Part shown: positions 27,119-34,422 of the stretch, piece after piece
How the letters are laid out: each line of letters opens with the position of its first letter
Position numbering within the stretch: the stretch's first letter is position 1
From: Cohnella rhizoplanae
GTDB taxonomy: Bacteria; Bacillota; Bacilli; Paenibacillales; Paenibacillaceae
DNA: 64,000 nt
NCBI RefSeq assembly: GCF_948329515.1
Contig: NZ_CAOJCN010000010.1
Location: 124,001-188,000, forward strand
Reading direction: 5' to 3'
Notes under the pieces: generated by a model
Told to the model about the DNA's origin: nothing
Databases searched by the model: none
What the model saw: only the letters and a program-made list of their open reading frames with translations
Program-made: the position numbers and the translations under genes

Positions 27119-28402
27119 ATGGCAAATGACGGCAATCAGGAGACGGATCTGGAATGGCGGCGTCTGGCCGACCGCGCTGAGACGCTCGCGGCCGGACGGT
27201 TCGCGGAGACGGACCGCATCGGGGAGCGCAACAACTGGAAAGTCATCCGCGCATTCCGCAAGCATAAAGTGAGCGATTACCACTTCGCGTCCTCCACGGG
27301 ATACGGCTACAACGACAGAGGACGCGAAGTGCTGGATCTTGTGTATGCGGATGTGTTCGGAGCGGAGGCCGCGCTGGTGCGGCCTCATTTTGCGTCCGGC
27401 ACGCATACGATCTCTACGGCGCTGTTCGGGGTGCTGCGTCCAGGCGACGAGCTGTTGTTCGTGACCGGCGAGCCGTACGATACGCTGCGCAAGGTCGTGG
27501 GCAAGCCGGGGGACGGCATAGGGTCGCTCGCCGACTGGGGCATTAAGGCGAAGTCGATACCGCTGCTTGCGGACGGGGGCGTGGACTTCGAAGCGGTGGC
27601 GGCGGCCGTGACGCCTCGTACGCGGGTATTCGCCATTCAGCGTTCCCGCGGCTACGAATGGCGATCCTCGTTCACGATCGACCGCATCGCGGAGATGGTC
27701 CGCCGCTTGAGGAATATTCGGCCGGACGCGGTTATTTTCGCGGACAACTGTTACGGCGAGTTCACCGAGGATCGCGAGCCATGCGAGGTTGGCGTGGATC
27801 TGATCGCGGGTTCGCTCATAAAAAATCCGGGAGGCGGGCTAGCCGCGAGCGGCGGTTATATCGCCGGCAAGCAAGCGCTTGTGGACCAGGCGGCCTACCG
27901 TATGACCGCGCCAGGCATCGGGGCGGAGGTCGGCGCGATGCTCGGCACGACGCGATCGATCTACCAGGGGCTGTTTCTGGCGCCGCTGCTCGTGTCCCAG
28001 GCGGTGCGGGGCAGCATTTTCGCAGCTGCGGTGTTCGAACAACTCGGCTTCGAGACCAAGCCCGGCTGGGACGAGCCCCGCACCGATCTGATCCAGGCCA
28101 TCGCCTTCGGCGCCGAAGCCCCGCTCATCGCCTTCGTTCAAGCGGTGCAGCGGGCCGCGGCGGTGGACGCGCACGTCGTGCCCGAACCGTGGGACATGCC
28201 CGGCTACGAGCATCCGGTCATTATGGCGGCGGGCACCTTCATCCAAGGCGGCAGTCTGGAACTGTCCGCGGACGCGCCGATCCGCGAGCCCTACATTGCT
28301 TATATGCAAGGCGGCTTGACCTATGCGCACGTGAAGCTGGCGGTGCGCGAGGCCTGGGAGACGCTGCGGAACCGCGGCATGCTCGGCGGCATGTCAGTAT
28401 GA
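27119..28402 (+). CDS. Methionine gamma-lyase family PLP enzyme (YnbB-like, 'aluminium resistance' family)
   Basis: 427 residues of the Met_gamma_lyase-like PLP family (fold type I). The lysine in AGSLIKNPGGG (about residue 233) is the expected PLP Schiff-base residue and FADNCYGEF the Asp that contacts the pyridine nitrogen. It is the syntenic counterpart of B. subtilis ynbB between hflX and glnR. The annotated name 'aluminium resistance protein' is historical; a C-S lyase reaction is inferred only from the family. AGGAAG precedes the ATG. Confidence 0.9.
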   Translation: MANDGNQETDLEWRRLADRAETLAAGRFAETDRIGERNNWKVIRAFRKHKVSDYHFASSTGYGYNDRGREVLDLVYADVFGAEAALVRPHFASGTHTISTALFGVLRPGDELLFVTGEPYDTLRKVVGKPGDGIGSLADWGIKAKSIPLLADGGVDFEAVAAAVTPRTRVFAIQRSRGYEWRSSFTIDRIAEMVRRLRNIRPDAVIFADNCYGEFTEDREPCEVGVDLIAGSLIKNPGGGLAASGGYIAGKQALVDQAAYRMTAPGIGAEVGAMLGTTRSIYQGLFLAPLLVSQAVRGSIFAAAVFEQLGFETKPGWDEPRTDLIQAIAFGAEAPLIAFVQAVQRAAAVDAHVVPEPWDMPGYEHPVIMAAGTFIQGGSLELSADAPIREPYIAYMQGGLTYAHVKLAVREAWETLRNRGMLGGMSV

Positions 28403-28443
28403 CGGGATCGATTCCGGACCATCTTAGCGCCGCGTATGCTCAT

Positions 28444-28460
28444 TGGAATTAAACCTTACA
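28444..28460 (+). promoter_or_regulatory. GlnR operator
   Basis: TGGAA-N7-TTACA matches the Firmicute GlnR/TnrA consensus TGTNA-N7-TNACA at all but one defined position. It ends 4 bases before the -35 box of glnR, the place used for autorepression in B. subtilis. Confidence 0.7.
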
Positions 28461-28464
28461 TTCC

Positions 28465-28493
28465 TTGACACGTTTTGCGGCCCGGGCTACAAT
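28465..28493 (+). promoter_or_regulatory. Strong sigma-A promoter of glnRA
   Basis: TTGACA (28465-28470), 17-base spacer, TACAAT (28488-28493): 11 of 12 consensus bases. It is 47 bases before glnR. Confidence 0.85.
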
Positions 28494-28540
28494 GATAGTG
28501 GTTGCAAAATTCCGCGCCCAGATGGAAGGTTGATACGAAA

Positions 28541-28960
28541 ATGGCTGGCGACGAAATTCGCAGAAATATGGCGTTGTTCCCGATTGGCATTGTCATGAAG
28601 CTGACCGATCTGACCGCCCGGCAGATACGATATTACGAACAACATGAACTCATTCAGCCTGCGCGGACGGCCGGCAATCAGCGTCTGTTCTCGTTCAACG
28701 ATGTCGAGCGCCTGCTCGAGATCAAGGCATTGATCGAGAAGGGCGTCAATATCGCAGGCATCAAGCAAGTGATGAACCCGGTGGGAGAAGACGCGGACGA
28801 CGCGACGATCATCAACGAGCTGTCCGAGGTTAAACGCCGCGAGATGAGCGAATCCCAGCTGCATCGCATGCTTAAGCAGCAGATCATGTCCGGCAACAAG
28901 CGGCCGGGCCAGGTATCTCTCATTCAAGGCGAGCTGTCGCGGTTCTACAAGAACAAGTAG
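28541..28960 (+). CDS. glnR: MerR-family nitrogen regulator GlnR
   Basis: 139 residues. A MerR winged helix-turn-helix (FPIGIVMKLTDLTARQIRYYE) opens the protein, and the C-terminus (KRPGQVSLIQGELSRF) is the GlnR segment contacted by feedback-inhibited glutamine synthetase. GlnR represses glnRA when glutamine is plentiful. ATG 28541 follows GGAAGG by 11 bases; a longer reading from 28502 would start inside the promoter. Confidence 0.96.
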   Translation: MAGDEIRRNMALFPIGIVMKLTDLTARQIRYYEQHELIQPARTAGNQRLFSFNDVERLLEIKALIEKGVNIAGIKQVMNPVGEDADDATIINELSEVKRREMSESQLHRMLKQQIMSGNKRPGQVSLIQGELSRFYKNK

Positions 28961-28993
28961 CTACACCTATAACGATCACTCTAGGAGGCTGTC

Positions 28994-30322
28994 ATGAGCT
29001 ACACGCGCGAGGATATCATTCGGATCGCCAAGGAAGAGAACGTGCGCTTCATCCGCCTGCAATTCACCGATCTCATGGGCATCATTAAAAACGTAGAAAT
29101 TCCCGTGAGCCAGCTGACGAAGGCGCTGGACAACAAGATGATGTTCGACGGCTCCTCCATCGAGGGCTACGTACGCATCGAGGAATCCGACATGTATCTG
29201 TATCCGGACCTCGACACCTGGGTCGTCTTCCCGTGGGTGACGGAAGACCGCGTCGCCCGTCTCATCTGCGACATCTACATGCCAGACGGCACGCCGTTCG
29301 CGGGCGATCCGCGCGGCATCCTGAAGCGTGCGCTCGAGGAGGCGCAAGAGCTGGGCTTCACGTCGTTCAACGTCGGACCGGAGCCGGAGTTCTTCCTGTT
29401 CCAGACGGACGAGAAGGGCAATCCGACGACCGAGCTCAACGATCAGGGCGGCTACTTCGACCTCGCGCCGACCGATCTCGGCGAGAACTGCCGCCGCGAT
29501 ATCGTGCTGATGCTCGAGGAGATGGGCTTCGAGATCGAAGCGTCTCACCATGAGGTCGCGCCGGGCCAGCATGAGATCGACTTCAAATACGCCGACGCCA
29601 TCAAGGCCGCCGACCAGATCCAGACGTTCAAGCTCGTCGTGAAGACGATCGCCCGCAAGCACGGGTTGCACGCGACGTTCATGCCAAAGCCGCTGTACGG
29701 CATGAACGGTTCGGGCATGCACTGCCACCAGTCGCTGTTCAAGGGCTCGGAGAACGCGTTCTACGACGCGAACGACCGTCTGGGCCTCAGCACCGTCGCG
29801 CGCCACTATATGGCCGGCATTCTGCAGCACGCGCGCGGCATGGCCGCCATTACCAATCCGACGGTCAACTCGTTCAAGCGGCTCGTCCCCGGCTATGAAG
29901 CGCCTTGTTACGTAGCTTGGTCTGCCAGCAACCGCAGCCCGATGATCCGAATTCCCGCATCGCGCGGTCTCAGCACGCGCGTCGAAGTCCGCAACCCGGA
30001 CCCGGCCGCCAATCCGTACCTTGCCCTCGCGGTCATGCTGAAGTCCGGTCTTGACGGCATCCGCAACAAGACGGCGCTGCCGGCTCCGGTCGACCGCAAC
30101 ATTTACGTCATGAGCGAGGAAGAGCGGATCGACGCGGGCATTCCGAGCCTGCCGCTCAACCTGCGCGAAGCGCTCTCCGAGATGCTGCGCGACGAGGTCG
30201 TCTGCGATGCGCTGGGCGATCACGCGCTGACCCACTTCTATGAGATGAAGGAAATCGAATACGATATCTACCGTACCCAGGTCCATCAATGGGAACGCGA
30301 TCAGTATTTGACGACATACTAA
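28994..30322 (+). CDS. glnA: Glutamine synthetase type I-alpha
   Basis: 442 residues, the usual GSI-alpha length. Motifs include MFDGSSIEGY (the Asp50-type loop), the metal-ligand signature GPEPEFFLF, MPKPLYGMNGSGMH and the NPTVNSFKRLVPGYEAP loop containing the active-site flap Glu region. It makes glutamine from glutamate and ammonia with ATP. As in other alpha forms, the adenylylation insert is absent; regulation is through glutamine feedback and GlnR. GGAGG is 7 bases before the ATG. Confidence 0.98.
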   Translation: MSYTREDIIRIAKEENVRFIRLQFTDLMGIIKNVEIPVSQLTKALDNKMMFDGSSIEGYVRIEESDMYLYPDLDTWVVFPWVTEDRVARLICDIYMPDGTPFAGDPRGILKRALEEAQELGFTSFNVGPEPEFFLFQTDEKGNPTTELNDQGGYFDLAPTDLGENCRRDIVLMLEEMGFEIEASHHEVAPGQHEIDFKYADAIKAADQIQTFKLVVKTIARKHGLHATFMPKPLYGMNGSGMHCHQSLFKGSENAFYDANDRLGLSTVARHYMAGILQHARGMAAITNPTVNSFKRLVPGYEAPCYVAWSASNRSPMIRIPASRGLSTRVEVRNPDPAANPYLALAVMLKSGLDGIRNKTALPAPVDRNIYVMSEEERIDAGIPSLPLNLREALSEMLRDEVVCDALGDHALTHFYEMKEIEYDIYRTQVHQWERDQYLTTY

Positions 30323-30330
30323 AATCAAAC

Positions 30331-30368
30331 AGCGGCTGGCTCTTCATTGAAGAGCCAGCCGCTTTCAT
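30331..30368 (+). terminator. glnA terminator
   Basis: A perfect 15-base-pair stem (AGCGGCTGGCTCTTC and its complement) with a 3-base loop, followed by TTCATT. Confidence 0.88.
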
Positions 30369-30411
30369 TGTAGTCGCTTGTATCGTTCTATAAGCAGGCC
30401 TGCAAAAACAT

Positions 30412-30452
30412 AAGAAGCCCCAGTGCCGCATTAGCGGTCCTGAGGCTTCTTT
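30412..30452 (-). terminator. lexA terminator
   Basis: On the minus strand AAGAAGCC...CCGC pairs with GCGG...GGCTTCTT with two small mismatched bulges, followed by ATGTTTTT. It lies 40 bases after the lexA stop. Confidence 0.7.
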
Positions 30453-30491
30453 GCATGGCCGGATATGTCCCCGGTATAGCGAATGGCTGGG

Positions 30492-31115
30492 TCAACGGAT
30501 GCTGCGGATCAATCCGATGACTTTGCCGAGAATGCTCACGTTGTTCAAACGCAGCGGCTCCATCGTGCTATTCTCCGGTTGGAGGCGGATATGGTCGCGT
30601 TCCTTATAGAACGTCTTAACGGTCGCCTCGTCTTCTTCGGTCATGGCGACGACGATATCGCCGTTGGTAGCGGTCTGCTGCTGGCGCACGATCACGTAAT
30701 CGCCGCTATGTATACCGGCGTCGATCATGCTGTCGCCCCTGACGGAGAGCATGAATACCGTCTGCTCGCCGACCATCTGGGCGGGAAGCGGAAAGTACTC
30801 CTCGATGTTCTCGGTTGCGGTGATCGGCACGCCTGCGGTAACTTTGCCCACGAGCGGAACGGGGCGTACGGACTGCGCGAACTGTATGACGGGATCCTGC
30901 TCGCCGTCCGTGATCTCGATCGCGCGGGGCTTGGTCGGGTCGCGCCGGATGAGGCCTTTCTTCTCCAGGCGGTCCAGATGGCCGTGCACGGTGGAGCTCG
31001 ACGCGAGTCCGACGGCCTCGCCGATCTCGCGGACGGAAGGCGGATAGCCCTTATCCTTGACTTCGTTCTTAATGAATTCCAATATGGCGGATTGGCGGTT
31101 GGACATCTTGGACAC
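30492..31115 (-). CDS. lexA: SOS repressor LexA
   Basis: 207 residues. N-terminal winged helix (PPSVREIGEAVGLASSSTVHGH), cleavage site A-G in GKVTAGVP, and the latent protease dyad with Ser in RGDSM and Lys in ATVKTFY. RecA-stimulated self-cleavage derepresses SOS genes. The GTG at 31115 (AGGAGG 9 bases upstream) makes the start match B. subtilis LexA (M-[ST]-K-[LM]-S); an ATG three codons in is an alternative. It is transcribed away from yneA across a shared control region. Confidence 0.96.
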   Translation of the reverse strand: MSKMSNRQSAILEFIKNEVKDKGYPPSVREIGEAVGLASSSTVHGHLDRLEKKGLIRRDPTKPRAIEITDGEQDPVIQFAQSVRPVPLVGKVTAGVPITATENIEEYFPLPAQMVGEQTVFMLSVRGDSMIDAGIHSGDYVIVRQQQTATNGDIVVAMTEEDEATVKTFYKERDHIRLQPENSTMEPLRLNNVSILGKVIGLIRSIR

Positions 31116-31154
31116 CTCGAGGCCCTCCTAGTGACTTAAGAGTTCATATGACAA

Positions 31155-31183
31155 ATTATAACACAGAACCGGAGTTCGTACAA
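31155..31183 (-). promoter_or_regulatory. lexA promoter (minus strand)
   Basis: On the minus strand TTGTAC (31183-31178), 17-base spacer, TATAAT (31160-31155). The LexA box GAAC-CGGA-GTTC lies wholly inside the spacer, the right place for autorepression. Confidence 0.75.
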
Positions 31184-31267
31184 ACATTCGTTCTTAGAGA
31201 ACTTGTGTTCGCAAAACCATTGACTCAAACATATGTTCGTGATATTCTCATATCAGAACAAACGTTT
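31166..31267. promoter_or_regulatory. Array of five LexA/DinR-type boxes between lexA and yneA
   Basis: Five copies of RAAC-N4-GTTY are seen: 31166-31177 (GAAC-CGGA-GTTC), 31182-31193 (AAAC-ATTC-GTTC), 31199-31210 (GAAC-TTGT-GTTC), 31227-31238 (AAAC-ATAT-GTTC) and 31256-31267 (GAAC-AAAC-GTTT). Centres are 16, 17, 28 and 29 bases apart. The first lies in the lexA spacer, the fourth in the yneA spacer, the fifth just before the yneA ribosome site. Confidence 0.85.
31220..31248 (+). promoter_or_regulatory. yneA promoter
   Basis: TTGACT (31220-31225), 17-base spacer holding a LexA-type box, TATTCT (31243-31248); 32 bases before the yneA start. Confidence 0.7.
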
Positions 31268-31279
31268 GGGGTGGATGAG

Positions 31280-31750
31280 ATGGTACAAGTTCAGCTTATC
31301 GGTTCGGAGCGGGTTTCTCTGCAGTCTCGCGTGCATTCGGTCAACGCATATACATATAGGAAGAGCGATGAGGCACGTTCCTCGCAGACGCCTGCCTCCA
31401 AGCGGAGTAGGACACGGGCGCGTACGTCGAATTCGCTGCGATCGTTTAAGCTTTTACGGCTTCTGATCATACCGCTGGTCGCGCTGCTGCTGTACGCGGG
31501 ATTGTCGATGTTCCGCGCCTCCGCCGAGCCGGAGACCGTTCGTCCTGCCACGGCAGTCGAGTCGGTCATGACTGTCGACAGCGGAGATACATTGTGGTCG
31601 ATTGCCCAAGACGTTAAGCCCGAGGGCATGAAGACGGGGACGGCCGTCCATCTGATCATGAAGCGCAATGGACTGGACGCCTCCGCGCTCAGTTCCGGCC
31701 AGCGTTTGATTCTTCCGGCCAAGCTGTCGTTACGTGGAGATGCGCAATAA
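31280..31750 (+). CDS. yneA: YneA-like SOS cell-division suppressor with LysM domain
   Basis: 156 residues. A basic cytoplasmic stretch (1-57), one transmembrane helix (about 58-77) and an extracellular LysM domain (about 97-148, beginning VDSGDTLWSIA). In B. subtilis YneA has a short N-terminus, a helix and LysM, is induced by SOS and delays division; divergence from lexA and the LexA boxes make the assignment firm in role. The cytoplasmic part here is roughly 50 residues longer than in B. subtilis. ATG 31280 follows GGGGTGG by 5 bases; longer readings would start inside the promoter. Confidence 0.85.
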   Translation: MVQVQLIGSERVSLQSRVHSVNAYTYRKSDEARSSQTPASKRSRTRARTSNSLRSFKLLRLLIIPLVALLLYAGLSMFRASAEPETVRPATAVESVMTVDSGDTLWSIAQDVKPEGMKTGTAVHLIMKRNGLDASALSSGQRLILPAKLSLRGDAQ

Positions 31751-31815
31751 GAACGAATGTTCGTCATTGACTTATCGTCGCATTCATTCCTTTTAGCGAA
31801 TAAACTGTCGTTGAC

Positions 31816-31839
31816 AGACCGATGCATATCGGTCTTTTT
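31816..31839 (+). terminator. yneA terminator
   Basis: AGACCGAT and ATCGGTCT pair over a GCAT loop, followed by TTTTT. Confidence 0.85.
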
Positions 31840-31853
31840 GCTTTGCGCTCGCC

Positions 31854-31882
31854 TTGACATTGCTCTTGTTATCATGTCAAAT
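31854..31882 (+). promoter_or_regulatory. Candidate ynzC promoter
   Basis: TTGACA (31854-31859), 17-base spacer, TCAAAT (31877-31882). The -35 is perfect, the -10 matches 4 of 6. Confidence 0.5.
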
Positions 31883-31910
31883 TAGAAGAGGCAACTCGGG
31901 AGGTGACCTA

Positions 31911-32108
31911 ATGGAATTTGACAAGCTGATCGCGCGGATCAATGAGCTCGCCCATAAACATAAAACGACGGGGTTAAGCGAAGAAGAGACCGTCGAGCGG
32001 CAGAAGCTGCGCGAGGTCTATTTGAATAATTTCAAGCGAAACTTTAAGCAGCAGCTCGATCAGATCGAGTGGACGGACGAACCTCCAGCCGGTACGATCA
32101 AGCATTGA
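31911..32108 (+). CDS. ynzC: DUF896 (YnzC-like) small protein
   Basis: 65 residues, all charged helices, with the DUF896 pattern LIARINELAHKHK, EEETVERQKLREVYL and NFK. YnzC of B. subtilis is the third gene of the LexA-controlled yneA-yneB-ynzC operon. Here it follows yneA, but a terminator and a separate promoter intervene and yneB (a resolvase) is missing. GGGAGGTGA lies 5 bases before the ATG. Function unknown; a helical RNA or protein binding role has been suggested for the family only from structure. Confidence 0.9.
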   Translation: MEFDKLIARINELAHKHKTTGLSEEETVERQKLREVYLNNFKRNFKQQLDQIEWTDEPPAGTIKH

Positions 32109-32186
32109 CCGGTCCATGGCCACCAATCGCTATCTTACGATTATTAAGATCAACGTATTCCAGATCTTCTCAAGCGGCATCGCGGC

Positions 32187-32212
32187 AAGCCGGCTCTAAG
32201 GCCGGCTTTGTC
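32187..32212 (+). terminator. ynzC terminator
   Basis: AAGCCGGC and GCCGGCTT pair over a 6-base loop, with a short TTTGT tail. Confidence 0.65.
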
Positions 32213-32233
32213 TATACATAGGAGGGTGTTTCA

Positions 32234-32752
32234 GTGTCACGTTCATGGGAACGCGCGGTACAGCGCAATTCAAAGCAAATCAACAAACGCCGCAAAAAGG
32301 AAGGCAAGCAAAGCTTGTCCGCTCCGGCCGCTCAGATCGACAGATTCAAGGGCCGAAGCATTATCATGCCGTTTACGCTCGTGCTTTTGATCGTGTTTTA
32401 TATTTTGCTGTTTAAGCCATGGGCCGCCGACTTCGCGCAGAGCGCAGGCATGTTCTGGGCGACGGTCGGATGTTACGTGCTGCTGGCCGTGTTTTACTTC
32501 CTGCGCCGCCCCTATCTGGCCGTATCGAAGGACAGGCTGGAGACGCGCAAGTTCGCAGGCTACAAGACGCTGAAGCCGCTCGAGATCCGCAAGATCGTGC
32601 AGATGCCCGGCTATGTCATCATCGAGACCGTCAAGGGCGGCAACTGGGTATTCTCCAAGCTGATGAACCGCTATCCGTTGGACGCTATGTCCGCGCGGCT
32701 TAAGGACTTCGCGAGCCTGCACCAGATCGAGTGGGAGACGCGCGCCAAATAA
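32234..32752 (+). CDS. Small two-helix membrane protein of unknown function
   Basis: 172 residues. A very basic N-terminus (residues 1-40) is followed by two transmembrane helices (about 44-62 and 73-91) and a cytosolic beta-rich domain of about 80 residues (YKTLKPLEIRKIV, GYVIIETVKGGNWVF, LMNRYP), reminiscent of a PH-like YcxB/bPH fold. The GTG start has GGAGG 8 bases upstream. I do not recognise a named family; it is probably a lineage-specific envelope protein. It has its own ribosome site and follows a terminator, so it is likely monocistronic. Confidence 0.75.
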   Translation: MSRSWERAVQRNSKQINKRRKKEGKQSLSAPAAQIDRFKGRSIIMPFTLVLLIVFYILLFKPWAADFAQSAGMFWATVGCYVLLAVFYFLRRPYLAVSKDRLETRKFAGYKTLKPLEIRKIVQMPGYVIIETVKGGNWVFSKLMNRYPLDAMSARLKDFASLHQIEWETRAK

Positions 32753-32845
32753 ACGTCATGCGGCGCAATAGAGGTTAGCGGCATTAAAGATCTGACTGAA
32801 AGATATCCTTATATAGAAGAAACGCGTACGGGAGAGATGGCGGGA

Positions 32846-33646
32846 ATGCACATTCAAGCGGTTATGTTCGATCTGGACGATACATTGCTGTGGGACGACC
32901 GCAGCGTCAAACAAGCTTTTGAAGCGACCTGCGAGCAAGCCTCCAAGGATGCCGGCGTCGATGCGGCCGCGCTGGAAGAAGCGGTTCGCAGAGAGGCGAG
33001 GGCGCTGTACGAGACATACGAGACGTTCGCGTTTACGCAAATGATCGGAATCAACCCGTTTGAAGGATTGTGGGGGAACTTCACGGCGGGCGAGCATGAG
33101 ATGTTCCGCAAAATGGAGAAGATCGTGCCCGACTATCGCAGAGAGGCCTGGACGCGCGGACTGGCTGCGCTTGGCGTAGACGATCCTGCGCTCGGCGCCA
33201 AGCTCGCGGAGCAATTCCCCGCTCACCGCCGTAAGCTGCCGCTGGCGTACGAGGAGACCTTCGCGGTACTCGACGAACTCCGCGGCAAGTACAAGCTCCT
33301 GCTGCTCACCAACGGCTCGCCCGACCTGCAGGAGGAAAAGCTCGCCATGACGCCGGAGCTGATCCCCTATTTCGACGAGATCGTCATCTCCGGTCAATTC
33401 GGGGAAGGCAAGCCGTCGCCCCGGCTGTTCGCGCATGCGCTGGAACGACTCGGACTTGAGGCCGACGCCTGCGTCATGGTAGGAGACAAGCTGACGACCG
33501 ACATCAAGGGCGCTAACGGCGTAGGCATGATCTCGATCTGGATCAATCGCCATGGCGCCGTTCGCGGCGACGAGATCGTGCCGAGCTACGAGATCGCCAG
33601 TCTGAGCGAGCTGCAGCCGCTGTTAAGCAAGCTGTCGGCCGAATAA
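32846..33646 (+). CDS. HAD-superfamily hydrolase (YsaA/YjjG-like)
   Basis: 266 residues with the four HAD motifs: DLDDT near residue 9 (nucleophile Asp), LLTNGS (motif II Ser/Thr), K in GEGKPSP, and VGDKLTTDIKGA (motif IV). The helical cap insert between motifs I and II is the C1 type used for small phosphate monoesters. Substrate unknown. ATG 32846 gives a start immediately before the first strand; ATG 32837 abuts GGAGAG with no spacing. Confidence 0.87.
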   Translation: MHIQAVMFDLDDTLLWDDRSVKQAFEATCEQASKDAGVDAAALEEAVRREARALYETYETFAFTQMIGINPFEGLWGNFTAGEHEMFRKMEKIVPDYRREAWTRGLAALGVDDPALGAKLAEQFPAHRRKLPLAYEETFAVLDELRGKYKLLLLTNGSPDLQEEKLAMTPELIPYFDEIVISGQFGEGKPSPRLFAHALERLGLEADACVMVGDKLTTDIKGANGVGMISIWINRHGAVRGDEIVPSYEIASLSELQPLLSKLSAE

Positions 33647-33688
33647 AAAAAGCGCCGGTTCCCTCGCGAGAAGGAACGGCGCTTTTTT
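33645..33688. terminator. Bidirectional terminator between the HAD gene and mtnD
   Basis: GCGCCGGTTCC and GGAACGGCGC pair with one bulge, flanked by A-runs on the left and T-runs on the right, so it can end the convergent transcripts on both strands. Confidence 0.85.
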
Positions 33689-33706
33689 GCCGTATAGAAC
33701 GCTGAT

Positions 33707-34246
33707 TTACTTGACGAATGCAGGGTCTTCGTAAGGATGCGCGATCCAGCCTTCGGTCTCGATGAACAGGCGGACGGCCACGACCTTCTTGGACTCGGTC
33801 AAGGTGAAGAAGTGAACGCTGCCTTCCGGTACGGAGATGACGTCGCCGGCGGTGAGGATGACGTCGAAGTAGCCTGTCGCCTCATCGCCGCGGATGATGA
33901 AGATGCCTTCGCCCGCCGTGATCGCGCGCACTTCGTCCTCGGTGTGCGTATGGATCTGCTCGAACTTCTTCAGCAGTTCTTCGATATTCGGCGTTGACTC
34001 GGACAGCACGACGATATCCCAGGTCTTGTAGCCGCGGCGCGACGCGAGATCGCGGATCTCGGCGTCGAAGGTCGAGAGGATCTCGGATTTGTCGTCGGCG
34101 GACAGTTCGAAGTTCTCCTGCAGGCGCTCCGGCAGCTTGGTCGGATTCCAGTGCTCGTAGAGCACGCCTTGCTTATCCAGGAACGAACGAACGTTATCCT
34201 CGCCTTCGATCAGCTCGTTGGTATTGCGAACGCGAACTTTAGCCAC
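33707..34246 (-). CDS. mtnD: Acireductone dioxygenase
   Basis: 179 residues, cupin fold with the metal ligands H-T-H-T-E-D-E (two His and a Glu) and the later His in GSVHFF. The enzyme oxidises the acireductone of the methionine salvage pathway with Fe or Ni. It is divergent from metH, so two methionine genes share an intergenic region. No other salvage genes (mtnKA, mtnW, mtnX, mtnB) are in the window, so this copy is isolated from the usual operon. Confidence 0.92.
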   Translation of the reverse strand: MAKVRVRNTNELIEGEDNVRSFLDKQGVLYEHWNPTKLPERLQENFELSADDKSEILSTFDAEIRDLASRRGYKTWDIVVLSESTPNIEELLKKFEQIHTHTEDEVRAITAGEGIFIIRGDEATGYFDVILTAGDVISVPEGSVHFFTLTESKKVVAVRLFIETEGWIAHPYEDPAFVK

Positions 34247-34292
34247 TTTTATTCCTTCTTTCCCACTAGGAATTTAATTATTTGTTGATTAA

Positions 34293-34321
34293 ATTATAAT
34301 CGCTGATCGGCCTTTTGTCGA
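34293..34321 (-). promoter_or_regulatory. mtnD promoter (minus strand)
   Basis: On the minus strand TCGACA (34321-34316), 17-base spacer, TATAAT (34298-34293). An AT-rich inverted repeat, AATTTAAT (34271-34278) and ATTAAATT (34288-34295), overlaps the -10 and the expected transcription start, as an operator would. Confidence 0.6.
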
Positions 34322-34422
34322 CATATCCCAACCTGATCTTTTCGTGAATTAAACATTCTGCTACTATAGAGGTTAATGATTTTACCCACGAAGTTACCCG
34401 GAAAAGGATGATACGTCTAAAT

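Noticed and set aside
28976..30328. A 450-codon open frame antisense to glnA
   Set aside because: Same cause: stop codons are rare in the complement of GC-rich genes. The product has no recognisable domain.
34247..34422. SAM (S-box) or cobalamin riboswitch before metH
   Set aside because: The leader is short and lacks the conserved S-box core or the B12-box; only promoter-like and palindromic sequence was seen.
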